The notes under the pieces: generated by a model
What the model was told of the DNA's origin: nothing
Databases searched by the model: none
The model's input: the letters and a program-made list of their open reading frames with translations, nothing else
Origin: Adiantum capillus-veneris
Taxonomy: Eukaryota > Streptophyta > Polypodiopsida > Polypodiales > Pteridaceae
Direction of reading: 5' to 3'
Assembly (NCBI GenBank): GCA_014529385.2
Contig: CM043966.1
Span: 102,125,087 to 102,189,086 of the forward strand
Length of the DNA stretch: 64,000 bases
In this document: positions 23,384 through 32,773 of the stretch, piece after piece
Layout of the letters: each line of letters starts with the position of its first letter
Numbering within the stretch: the stretch's first letter is position 1
Made by a program: the position numbers and the translations under genes

Positions 23384-23712
23384 ATCACACTTATAACGGA
23401 TACACACGGCGGCGCCCCACGTGTCACAATAAATTATTATATATTTGCATGCGGTCGCACGTGTGGTCATTATTATTTCCGTATACTTTTTGTACGCCAT
23501 ATAAAGCGGTCAAGAGAGAGAAAAAATACACCTCGTGAAAGAGAGTGAGTGAGTGAGAGAGTGAGAGAGAGAGTGTGCAAGAGCATAGCCGGCGTCTCCG
23601 ATAGCAACGCCACGCAGCGAGATAACGAAGGTCTGCTTCTCCCTCTGGCTTTGCCTAAATCTCTCTATCTCTGTTTCTGTCACCCACACACAAACACACA
23701 CACACACATACA

Positions 23713-23754
<42 letters not shown>

Positions 23755-23758
23755 CTCA

Positions 23759-23794
<36 letters not shown>

Positions 23795-23849
23795 AACACA
23801 CACACTTACACACAGAGACACATCTTAAAAATACACACACACACACACA

Positions 23850-23884
<35 letters not shown>

Positions 23885-23895
23885 TCTCTCTCTAT

Positions 23896-23955
23896 ACCAA
23901 CGGCGCGCGTAGAGAGTCATACCCGTAGTGCATGTGTCTATGCGTGCCGTTAGTA
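23896..23955. repeat. GC-rich hairpin 1
   Basis: accaacggcgcgcg (23896-23909) pairs imperfectly with gcgtgccgttagta (23942-23955) in inverted orientation. A CT tract lies to the left and a GA tract to the right, which would extend the stem. Confidence 0.55.
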
Positions 23956-24015
23956 CTGTCCATTGAGCAGAGAGAGAGAGAGAGAGAGAGAGTATCGGTG
24001 TGTTATTTTAACCTA

Positions 24016-24076
24016 TACTAACGGCGCGCGGACGTGCTTGTTGAGGTTAAAAAGTGGTCTGTGCGCGCCTTTAGTA
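24016..24076. repeat. GC-rich hairpin 2
   Basis: tactaacggcgcgcg (24016-24030) is inverted at gcgcgcctttagta (24063-24076). Same motif as hairpin 1, so four alternating copies of an ACTAACGGCGCGC-like element occur within 180 bp upstream of the histone-like gene. Confidence 0.55.
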
Positions 24077-24120
24077 ATGTGGATTCTCTCTCTCTCTCTC
24101 TCTCTAGTTATATATGCTAA

Positions 24121-24160
<40 letters not shown>

Positions 24161-24175
24161 GAGAGAGAGAGAGAG

Positions 24176-24304
<129 letters not shown>

Positions 24305-24353
24305 CATAGAAAGAGAGAAGGGGATTGAGACTCTTCTTTTGGTGTACAGTAAG

Positions 24354-24782
24354 ATGGCTAGAACAAAAGCCACTGCAAGGAAGGCAGGCAAGGGTCCAGG
24401 ATTAGCATCGAAAGCAAGTGGTAGATCAGCAACCCCAAAGAAAAGACTTGGAAAACCAAATAAAATTCTGAAAGGGCCAAGGATGAAGAAGCTCCAAACC
24501 TGCATGGGACTTTTCAGAGAAATCAAAAAGGCACAGAAATGTGTAGATTTATGCATACCAAAGCTGCCCTTCCAGAGGATGGTGAGGTCCATATGTGATG
24601 AAGCTACCTGGGGCACCAAAAGGTGGAAGGTGGTGGCATTAATGGCTCTACAGGAAGCAGCTGAGGACTTCCTACTGGAGTACTTCAGTGACATGACCAT
24701 TGTTGCATCCCATGCCCACAGGGTTACTATAATGGACAAAGATAGTGAGACATTGAAAAGAATAAGGTGGAGGTATGACAAA
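24354..24782 (+). other. Histone H3/CenH3-like domain
   Basis: The tail MARTKATARKAGKG keeps H3 Lys4 and the Arg8-Lys9 pair but has Ala at the Ser10 position. The histone fold spans residues 55-140: FREIKKAQKCVDLCIPKLPF, QRMVRSI, ALMALQEAAEDFLLEYFSD and HAHRVTIMDKD align with H3. Loop 1 (CDEATWGTKRWKVV) is one residue longer than in canonical H3 and has Trp91 where canonical H3 has Phe84. Both are seen in CenH3/CENP-A proteins. The Pro in LCIPK also matches plant CENH3. Other parts (KLPFQR) are H3-like. Confidence 0.85.
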
Positions 24783-27105
24783 CTGCTGGTCCCCAATGTC
24801 TGCAAGGATAAGAAAATGAGAGAAATTTTGTTATACCCCCCGGAGCTAGTGCCTCAGCTCACAGTTGTAGATGTCACACATGATGTGAATACAAGGGCAA
24901 AGGCAGAGACTATTGCTCGCCAAACAGAGGAAATGAGGGAAGCAGAGCTTCAGGAGAAAGCAAAAGTAGCAGTGGAGTCCCACAAACAAACAGAGTGCAA
25001 TGTGACCCTGTCTATAGAGGCAATGAATCAAGAAACTCTACTTTCAATGAAGAATGGTTTGCTTGCAGAGATACCATTTGTGGATGGAACCAGAAACCTA
25101 GCTCTGGAAAAGGTGGACATTGATTTGTTGCAGAATCCAGATGCTCAGATTTCAGACACAATTATCTATGCTTGTCTTAAGTAAGTGTTACTATCTTGCT
25201 AGCTTTGAAAACTCAGATAATAGGTTTGCTAACTCAGGTAGAGTCTCTGCAGCCTGATCAAAAGTCAACTCCCATTGCACACTCACACAGAGGTGTTTCT
25301 CCTTGATCCACAAATGTCTGTAATTATTAGACAAAAGAATAGTCCATCTGGGACCTTTGAGAGCTGGTTTCGCCACTGTGCTATGCTGGAAGTTACTGTG
25401 ATCATCTTCCCATATGAGAACAACCATCACTGGAGTCTCATATGCCTTGATGTTGACCAACTAGCAGTGTGGGTGTTCAATTCAATAAAAGGAACCCACC
25501 CTGAAATTAGACTATAAGTGTTTTGTGTCAGAAAGTGTTTATTATAGATATCCATGTAAATTTGAAGCCTCATGCTAACATCTTGACATTGCCTTGTACA
25601 GTTGTATAAAGAGGTTGTTGCTTGCCTATGGCAAGCTATGTGGAAGGTATGAACTATACAAGGCCACAATCAAAGAAGTACCTGTCCCAAATCAAACCGA
25701 TGGGAATTCTTGCGGCTGGAGATGTCTTCTCCATGAAGAATATGTCCTGCAAAGCTACTTTGCATTAAAACCTTTCATGACTAAGGTACCCATTTTGCAA
25801 TGCATTCAGTTAGTTTTGGTTTAGTCTATAAAAGAATTCTCATCATGTGGTCTTTCAATTTTGCAGAGTGCTTTAAAAAACTACACATATGATTATTTGC
25901 AAAGATACCGGGTAAGTTTAATACAACACCTGCTTACTATGTCTAGCCCTAGAGAGCTTGAAGATAGCGGCTTGGATGAGCGCACTATTGATCTTACAAA
26001 ACATGACGTGCCACCACGACAAACCCCTACATCCGATACAGTGGAATCTCATCGGGCCGAGGGTGTCATATCAGCAGAAGATCAAAGAGTCGAGGATGAG
26101 GAAAGGACAAAGGAGCATATGGAAGCTGCTAAGGTTCAACCGGAGGAGACAATGAAAGAGCCAAGTCAGCCTGTGGAACAGCCAAAAGAGCCTATGGCTG
26201 AAACCGAAGATGAGGAAAGCAGGCCTATAGATGAGCAAAAGGATATGGATGAGGAAAGCAGGCCTAGGGATGAGCAAAATGATATGGATCAGGGAAGGAT
26301 GTATGAGGCAAGCCGATCAACCTTGAATCAGGCAGAAAGGGCCATGGGGGAGACCCCTGATGAAGATTTGAATGATGACTATGAAGATAAAGCGGAGGAG
26401 AGCAACAACGACATGAACACTACAGAGACCCAGTATGGACCCTTGCTACATGTAGATACGGTTGTTCCGGTAATGTCTATTCAAGTATGGCAAAATATGT
26501 TCAGCTTCTAACTACTTATATGTACTTGTCAACTTTTACAGAGGTTGATTATCTTGGACATCAATGGATTGCTGCTGATGCGGGTGCCTCTCGGTGACAG
26601 AGGACCCTTTGAGGATTTGCAAACGTTTCGGATGGGAACTTGTCGAGTCGTGGTTCGTCCAGGAACCAAGGAGTTTATTGAGTTTCTTCTTCCGCGCTTC
26701 AGAGTTGGCATATGGTCTTCAATGCAAAGGCAAAACTTATCGCCACTAGTTGCAATAGTTTGCAGTGTATGCCAAGCTCACACGTCAGATTTTGCCTTTT
26801 TGTATGATCAAAGAAAATGCGTTACTGTTGAGGGCCACTACCACCCTAAAAAACCAGGATTACCTCTTTTGTACAAACCGTTTAGCCAAATCGGTGTACC
26901 CTTTGATGCAACTAATACACTACTAATTGATGATACTCCCGAAAAGGGAGAACTGAATCCGCCGGGAACAACTATCTCACCACCTTCTTTCGAGGGGCAT
27001 TCCTTCGATTTTTACCTTGAAGACATTCTGATTCCATACTTACAGAAATTGTATCTCAGTCCATTGTTCACGGACGAGTTTGTGCTTTCTAATGAATTAA
27101 GATGA
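24354..27105 (+). CDS. Histone H3/CenH3-like - Ulp1 protease - FCP1/NIF phosphatase fusion gene (five exons)
   Basis: Predicted exons 24354-25180, 25253-25513, 25602-25785, 25867-26469 and 26542-27105 join with consistent phases into about 812 codons. Acceptors end in CAG, and donors of introns 1, 3 and 4 are GT (intron 1 GTAAGT). The intron 2 donor reads ATAAGT at 25514, one G-to-A change from consensus, and the frame otherwise runs into TAA there. Residues 1-140 are histone H3-like, roughly 270-424 are a Ulp1/C48 cysteine protease, 425-625 a Glu/Pro-rich linker and 626-812 a plant FCP1/NIF-type phosphatase. In-frame GTAAGT at 25912 could splice straight to exon 5 and skip most of the linker. 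I know of no described protein with this order. That, and whether it is expressed, is inference. It may be transposon cargo. Confidence 0.72.
25120..25785 (+). other. Ulp1-type (C48) SUMO-protease domain
   Basis: Split over exons 1-3. The catalytic His is in NNHHWSLICLD (residue 335). The catalytic Cys is in QTDGNSCGWRC (residue 400), with Gln394 at the oxyanion position. The Asp expected 17 residues after the His is Asn352 (VFNSIKG; codon 25479-25481), so the triad is His-Asn-Cys. Ulp1 domains remove SUMO or related modifiers and are common cargo of plant Mutator-like and CACTA elements. Activity of this copy is doubtful. Confidence 0.8.
25514..25519 (+). other. Lost splice donor of intron 2
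   Basis: ATAAGT stands where phase 2 requires GTAAGT after exon 2 (…AGA CT). With G at 25514 the exon would join exon 3 in frame; as written, the frame meets TAA at 25514-25516. The alternative donor GTGGGT at 25469 also keeps phase but removes the Asn352 segment. Confidence 0.55.
26542..27105 (+). other. FCP1/NIF-type HAD phosphatase domain
   Basis: RLIILDINGLLL carries the nucleophile Asp631 with Asn two residues on, the D-x-N-G form I associate with plant-specific FCP1-like proteins rather than the D-x-D-G of CTD phosphatases. Further motifs: VGIWSSM (motif II, about 681-686), a KKPGLPLL segment, and TLLIDDTPEK (motif III, Asp755-Asp756) followed by LNPPGT. Length of about 187 residues is normal for the domain. 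Likely substrate unknown. Confidence 0.8.
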
Positions 27106-27130
27106 TTCTTCTATCTGTCTTTGTCTTGTC

Positions 27131-27132
27131 TA

Positions 27133-27197
<65 letters not shown>
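27131..27197 (+). repeat. (AT)n-(AG)n microsatellite
   Basis: AT repeats at about 27137-27168, then (GA)n to 27197. It lies between the stop of the fusion gene (27105) and the end of the convergent gene (27322) and would fall in both 3' untranslated regions. Confidence 0.9.
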
Positions 27198-27202
<5 letters not shown>

Positions 27203-27321
27203 ACGTGGTAAAGAAATGTATTTCAAGCACACTTTTTCACAGGGCACAATTGAAAAATGAGATCAATAAACTTCATGTCTTGAAAGTCATTTGTATACAC
27301 TTGGGTTTACAAGAATATCTG

Positions 27322-28775
27322 TTACATTGACACTACTTCAACCCGACCATCCAACTCTTTGCACAAAATATCTTTTTCTCTTCGCCGCATCACCTTACGG
27401 CCAGCTAAGAAAAAGGAAAAATCTGATAGTTCCTTGTCCATTGACTCTTCAATGATGTCATTTCGCAAATGCTGAAGACTGCATAGCTCCCTTATTGTAA
27501 CCACCAATAGTAGGCCATTCTCTTTATCAATCACTTCCACATCCACAGTAGGATTATCTTCCAAACCTGCAGAAACTTGGTCCATAGGAATGTACTTACC
27601 GTTTAGCATTTGTGATCGCATATACCAAAATGAGAGTAATAGTGATTGGCTTGCAATCATGTACTTGACAACTAGAGTATCAAGCGCGACCTCGCACCGT
27701 AAACCAATCTCTTCCTTTGCATACCATCCTTTGTCAAGAAGTTTGTCACAGGATGACTGCTGAAATGACTTGCACATGAACATAGTTTTTGTAACTCTGA
27801 TGTTGTAGCTATGAAACAGCTCTATGAAGAGTGCAACAGGACAAAAGTTTGCAATTCGAACCAGTTTGGTAGGAATAGAGCTACGTAGAGACCTTTGTAT
27901 ATCATTGTAGAGCTTACTTCGCATTGCCTCCACCATTGTTTCCTCGGGAACTGGCCAGTCCACAGGGTTCCAATCGGTCGGTAGAGGCAGTTTCACCAAC
28001 ATGCCATTCTTATTGCCTGAGCTGAGTTGGTAAAAGTGGTCATAAAAAAAGATTCCCTCATCAGCCAATCTTTTGCTGCTCCTCTCTGAATACTGTAGAG
28101 AACCAATATGGGCATGTACAACATGGAAGAGGCCTATTATGCACTCCACAGGCTCCCATTGCTCATAAGAAGAGGCATAAACATCTGCAATATATATAAG
28201 AAGAGTTAAACTAAGAGTATCAATAAGTACAAATGACAAATCTAATGTAATTGAGTTGTGAAGAGTAGAGACATTACTCATAACAAGCGGGAGAAACATT
28301 GCAAAATATATAAGAAAAGTTATAATGAGAGTATCAGTAAGTTCACATGTCAAGAGTACTTACAATTGCAACGTGGTTGATGTATATTTGATACATTTCC
28401 ACCGTTTGCTATCACCTCTGGATGGGTAAACACATGCTGAACAAGAACTTCCTTTACAGATCTTTTGCCGATCTCAACTTTGAAATCCAACACCCTGGCC
28501 TTCCATGCTGAGCGGTAAACGTTGATACCACTAAACCTCTTGGGTCTTCTTGGTTGCATGAGGACCCATGAACCTTTGTTTATCCTTTGTCCAACCCATT
28601 GGTTGTCTGCACTTATTGAAGCTGGTATTGTAATTGACGATATGCTACTACTTGGCCTTCTAGGCAAAGTGCCGTTGTTGTTTGTTGGTGTGAGAGACAA
28701 CACCTTGAGGCTCTTGGGCGAGAAGACGTGGATGCCATAACTCTCAGAGAAAAGCTTTAGTGGAGGGAGATTCAC
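27322..28775 (-). CDS. Two-exon gene, possible BAH-like chromatin domain
   Basis: Exon 1 (28364-28775) and exon 2 (27322-28184) are joined by a 179-bp intron with donor GTAAGT and acceptor TTGCAG; phase 1 on both sides gives an intact 424-residue protein. Residues about 68-165 contain GSWVLMQP, SAWKARVLDF, VKEVLVQHVFTHPE and YASSYEQWEPVECIIGLFHVV, which recall the strand order and the closing hydrophobic strand of a BAH domain (histone-tail readers). This is a weak, motif-level impression. The C-terminal half (residues 200-424) is not recognised. No stops interrupt it, unlike its transposon neighbours. It is tail-to-tail with the histone-like fusion gene. Confidence 0.55.
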
Positions 28776-30146
28776 TTTGAAAGCATTCTAATGGAGGGAA
28801 AGTGTTTTAAAATTCCAATATCTTGTGCGGGCTTAATGGTCACCCTCCAGTACGTTAATGACCATGAGAGAATATCAGAAGTGGGACCACACGCAAGCAC
28901 CTAAAAGCTCGGTAAAAGTAAGGAAATTACTATGCTACAATCCTAGTTTCGTGAAAGTTTTATGCTATTTTCCTATTTTTTGAGTCTTTCCAGGTACTTT
29001 TCTACGTAACGTAGCCTTCATGCTCATTGGACGCGCTCTATTTTTCTCTCTCTTCATATGGCCCTCCAAATGACCTCCAAAATTTTCTAATGGAATGGGA
29101 CCTACCAACTGGTAAGAGAAAATGGAAAGTTTCTTAGGAACAGGGTGAATGGTGTGCGGCTCAAGTTGTATTTTAAGAGGGATCTAGTGCCTAAGGTGCA
29201 TCACATTGCAGTCAAGGGGGGTGGGCAACCCACCTAAAGCATGTGGTGTGCGAGAAAAGATGAAACTTTTGTACATAGCTTGTACATAGGGTTGCAATTT
29301 TTGCAAGTGCTTTTAGTTGTCCGTTTGGTGTGCTAGTTTTAAAGTTCTGTACATATGCTTTTGGTCAAACATAAATGTTCGACGAAGCTGGCCAAAGATG
29401 GTGCAACCAAAGTTGGTCTGAAATAGAAAGTGGTCTATGCCAAGCAAAGGCTGTAGGCAGATGTAGTGCAGAAGGCTTAGGGCAGGTACCAAGGTCCTGG
29501 GCAGCCAAAGGGTAGTGAAAATATATATATCTGAAGCGGTTTTTTAGGCCAAAAGAGCTAAAAGGGTGGTCTAATTGGGATAGCAGATGAAGGTTCCCGA
29601 AGTTCCAAGTCCATGCTCACAAATGTAGTGTTTAATGTGCTCTAGAAGCCGGTCCAAACGGCTCGTCAAACGGAGCCCCGGTGCTCAAGATATTGCAGTT
29701 CAAAGTTAAAGGTGTTCAGATCCCTGACGGGCAGGGCAGCTCGGAACAGTGGCCTAGGCAGATGTTAGCAGATAGATACGTAGAGCTAGAATTATGGAGC
29801 ATGCATGTCTTCTTGGATTGCAAATCAGAGCTCTCAATAGCAAGTTATGGCTATTTGAAGATTTTTCGGGGGCCGGGTCTGCATCCACTTGCCTGCATTG
29901 CAGGATGCACCTCTGGCATCTTTTTGGCCTCGCCAAGGTTCTCAGTGATAGTGTGCATCATGTGAAGATAACAGGAATCAATAGTTCATCCATCGATGAG
30001 ACGTCTAATCAGATGTCTCATCGCATCCAAGCGGCGTATCTGTCGGATTCTGCAAAAAAAAAACAATAAGACAGCTTTCTGTAAGTATAAACATATAATT
30101 CATCAAACAAGACAACAAATAGAAAAGAGTAAATCCTAGTACTAAC
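28776..30146. other. No gene recognised
   Basis: AT-moderate sequence without a convincing reading frame, LTR or inverted repeat. The longest open frames (about 90 codons near 29.7-30.1 kb) lack any family signature. Confidence 0.5.
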
Positions 30147-31329
30147 CATGCTGCTGTGAGAACTCAGAATGTCCATCAGGGCGTTTAAGCCCTTTCTGCC
30201 TGCGTACTTGCGCTCGTACAGTGTGGGTTCACGTCTTGTCATCAACCACTGTAAAAACATACAAAGAATCCATTATGTTAGAATTTAAAAACCCCTAAAC
30301 CCTAGAATTTAAAAACCCCTAAACCCTAGACTATCAAACCTAAAGAGCAATGCTAAAACACTTACAAAATCAGCCTCAAATGATGCCCACCTGTCGCTCC
30401 CCATGTGGTGCGAGCTCCCTGCCTCTGCTCGCACTCTGGATGCCTCCTTTTGTTGCTTCCACTTGTCGAGATTCTCGCGTGCTGCTTTCTTCGCATTCTT
30501 CCAATCTTCTTTGGCCAGTCAATCTAGTCTATTCCCTCCATGCTTAATTGCTTTTTGCACTCTAGAATGCTTGTGCTTACAGTATTCGCGCATTCGAACC
30601 TTCATCAGGTCTTCATTGAAGCGGTCATCCCGTGCTCAAATGGGAAACTCATCATGCAGCATGTTGATGACTCTGTCTTTTAAATCACTTGGTACTTCAC
30701 TCAAGGTGTTTAGTATGTATTGTCTAAACACCTGAGAGCAAAGACCGCGCATGCACAAGATCACCTTCTTGCCTTCATCATCCAAAATGATGCCGTCACT
30801 GAAGTCGACGGAGTAAGGCAAGCCCTCTTGCTGATGACGCGTGAACATGGGTGTCTCGGGAGGGTAGCGTCTCAATGGGGGTACACACGTCAGGTGTCTC
30901 CACTGGAGTCTAGGCCCTGAAGCGAGGAGTGTCGACTGGAGTGACTCCTGGAGGAGTAGCTAGTGATGTGTGGCTGCTAGGAACGGCCGTCAGTCGTGCA
31001 AAACCTGGTGTAGTTGGCGATGTCGTGGCTGGTGTGGGGGCGGGCAAAGAAGGGGGGGATAAAGAGCCTCGTCGAACACGAGGCGGTGTCGAGGCATCGG
31101 CGGCAGCATCCCCACAACAACCACCATCGCCGCAATTAGAGTGCCGGTGCCTAGACGAGTGTGAGGATCGTCTCGTCGACACCGAAGCTTTGGAGCGTGA
31201 TGAATGCTCTGAAACAGAGGGAGACGCTAAAGGAGTAGGAACGCGTGATGGTGCTCCAAAGCGACGACGCTCCACATACCATTGTCTCTGCTGGGGTGAC
31301 AAAGAAGAAATAAACTCATCATCATCCAT
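30147..31329 (-). pseudogene. Transposase_24-like (Ptta/En-Spm) gene, decayed
   Basis: The start at 31329 gives MDDDEFISSLSPQQRQWYVE, then a Ser/Pro-rich stretch to a TAG at 30910. After a frameshift, 30636-30875 encodes IILDDEGKKVILCMRGLCSQ and a KDRVINMLHDEFPI segment ending in TGA. The frame resumes with KVRMREYCKHK, a second TGA near 30525, and DWKNAKKAARENLDKWKQQK to SSHHMGSDRW. The donor GTAAG at 30365 joins 30147-30248 (WLMTRREPTLYERKYAG). These are hallmarks of plant Transposase_24 proteins. Both TGAs replace expected Trp codons. No transposase catalytic domain was found nearby. Confidence 0.7.
30280..30330 (+). repeat. Two telomere-like AAACCCTA boxes
   Basis: A unit agaatttaaaaacccctaa plus accct occurs twice in tandem and contains AAACCCTAGA each time. 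It lies in the predicted intron of the Transposase_24-like gene. Confidence 0.6.
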
Positions 31330-31392
31330 ACATGCATTAAACACACAAACATTTAATCTTAATATGGAATGAATGGAGAAGAGGACATGGAC

Positions 31393-31440
<48 letters not shown>

Positions 31441-31506
31441 GGGACTCATAAAGGGGGAGGGATTCCTCTATAGAGATATTTCATTGAATTTCTGTGAATT
31501 TATAAA

Positions 31507-32205
31507 AGCACTACGCTCTGAGTGCGATGGAGACTGAAGCTACATCACTAAGCCTATTAGGCAAAATTTGGACTCACAAAGGGGCCTTTTAAGGAGTTTG
31601 ACTTTACCTCTCTCTATCAAAACGGGTGCATGGATAAATTTTTGCAAAAAAACTCCAAAGTTGGCGGAGATTTGACAGTTAGAATGTCCTCTTCAAGCTC
31701 TATCTACTGATATATAGCATGCCATGAGATTCCTCATATTTAGAAGATTCTTTTTTTTATTCACCTATGATGTGACAACTCTGTCGGAATCTAAGTGAAT
31801 CAAAAAAAGAATCTTCTAAAATATGAGGAGTCTCATGGCGTGCTATATATCATTAGATAGAGCTTGAATATGACATTCTAACTGTCAAACCTCCACCAAC
31901 TTTGGATTTTTTTTGCAAAAATTTATCCATGCGCTCGTTTGGATAGAGAGACGTAAAGTCAAACTCCTTAAAGGGTCCCTTTGTGAGTCCAAATTTTGCC
32001 TAATGGTCTGCTCATAGAAGTTGCTTGCCCCATCACTAAATCTAATTGATCAGGTGAAAGAGACATTGAGAAGCAGTAGTAGTGCTTCTTAGTGTCTCTT
32101 TCACCCGCTCAGCTAGATCTAGTGGTGGGACGAGCAGCATCTATATTGAGCAGACCTTCGCAATTGCAGCTTCAGTCTCCATCGCACTTGGAGCGCAGTG
32201 CTCGT
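31507..32205. mobile_element. Foldback element interrupted by a second palindromic MITE
   Basis: agcactacgctctgagtgcg and the following 20 bases (31507-31546) are inverted at 32166-32205 (agtgcgatggagactgaagc shared). Further inward, 32005-32080 is inverted at 32085-32158 (ggtctgctca against tgagcagacc). So the whole is one long stem with a loop near 32082. The left arm is broken at 31555/32005 by the element below. Confidence 0.65.
31556..32004. mobile_element. Palindromic MITE, about 449 bp
   Basis: Arms of about 200 bp: attaggcaaaatttggactc (from 31556) is inverted at the right end (gagtccaaattttgcctaat, to 32004). Similarity continues through the aaggagtttgac and tgacagttagaatgtcc segments to tcttctaaa/tttagaagatt near the centre. 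No target duplication is clear. It lies in the left arm of the foldback. Confidence 0.75.
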
Positions 32206-32373
32206 CGTCCCTGTGTGAGAACATACCTAGAGCATACGTACCTGGAGTGAACGCAAAGACCATTAAATACAATGACGCAATGACGCATATAGACAAAAAT
32301 GGACAAAAAGCCACGTGAATACAATATATATTATAAAACGGAGGAAAATTGTTCAAAGACAATATTTATGACT

Positions 32374-32589
32374 TTAAGAGGTCTCTCTCTCATCCTCACA
32401 AATCTCAACATAACTTCCTATATCTATATAGAGCTCTCCGTTTAAACAGATGTTCTCCATTTCATTTTGTAGATCCTCTGCATGCACCCCATAGAGAGTA
32501 GCATCTTGATGCTCGTCTGGCACCACCTCAACGGCTTCTGACTGAGAATCTTCTCTGATCTCCTCCATTGATGCTGCTGTGATTGGCAC
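32374..32589 (-). CDS. Hypothetical short acidic frame
   Basis: A 71-codon frame (VVPDEHQDATLYGVHAED ... CEDERETS) ends at 32374 and stays open upstream to about 32630. Composition is acidic and protein-like, but no family is recognised. It may be an exon of the transposon gene cluster to its left or of nothing. Confidence 0.25.
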   Translation of the reverse strand: MPITAASMEEIREDSQSEAVEVVPDEHQDATLYGVHAEDLQNEMENICLNGELYIDIGSYVEICEDERETS

Positions 32590-32773
32590 ATGGTAACCTT
32601 CATACCTCCGTGCACTACGAGGGGCTACCCCTATGACGTACCACCAGTTTGATGTAGACTTTGTAGGATTTGACTATTCAAGACATGTATAAAGTAAGTA
32701 CGTGCAAGAGGAAAATGGTCACTCTTGCATGGGGGGAGATTGCACCGAGCACCTGTGTCTATTCTTCTCCTCT

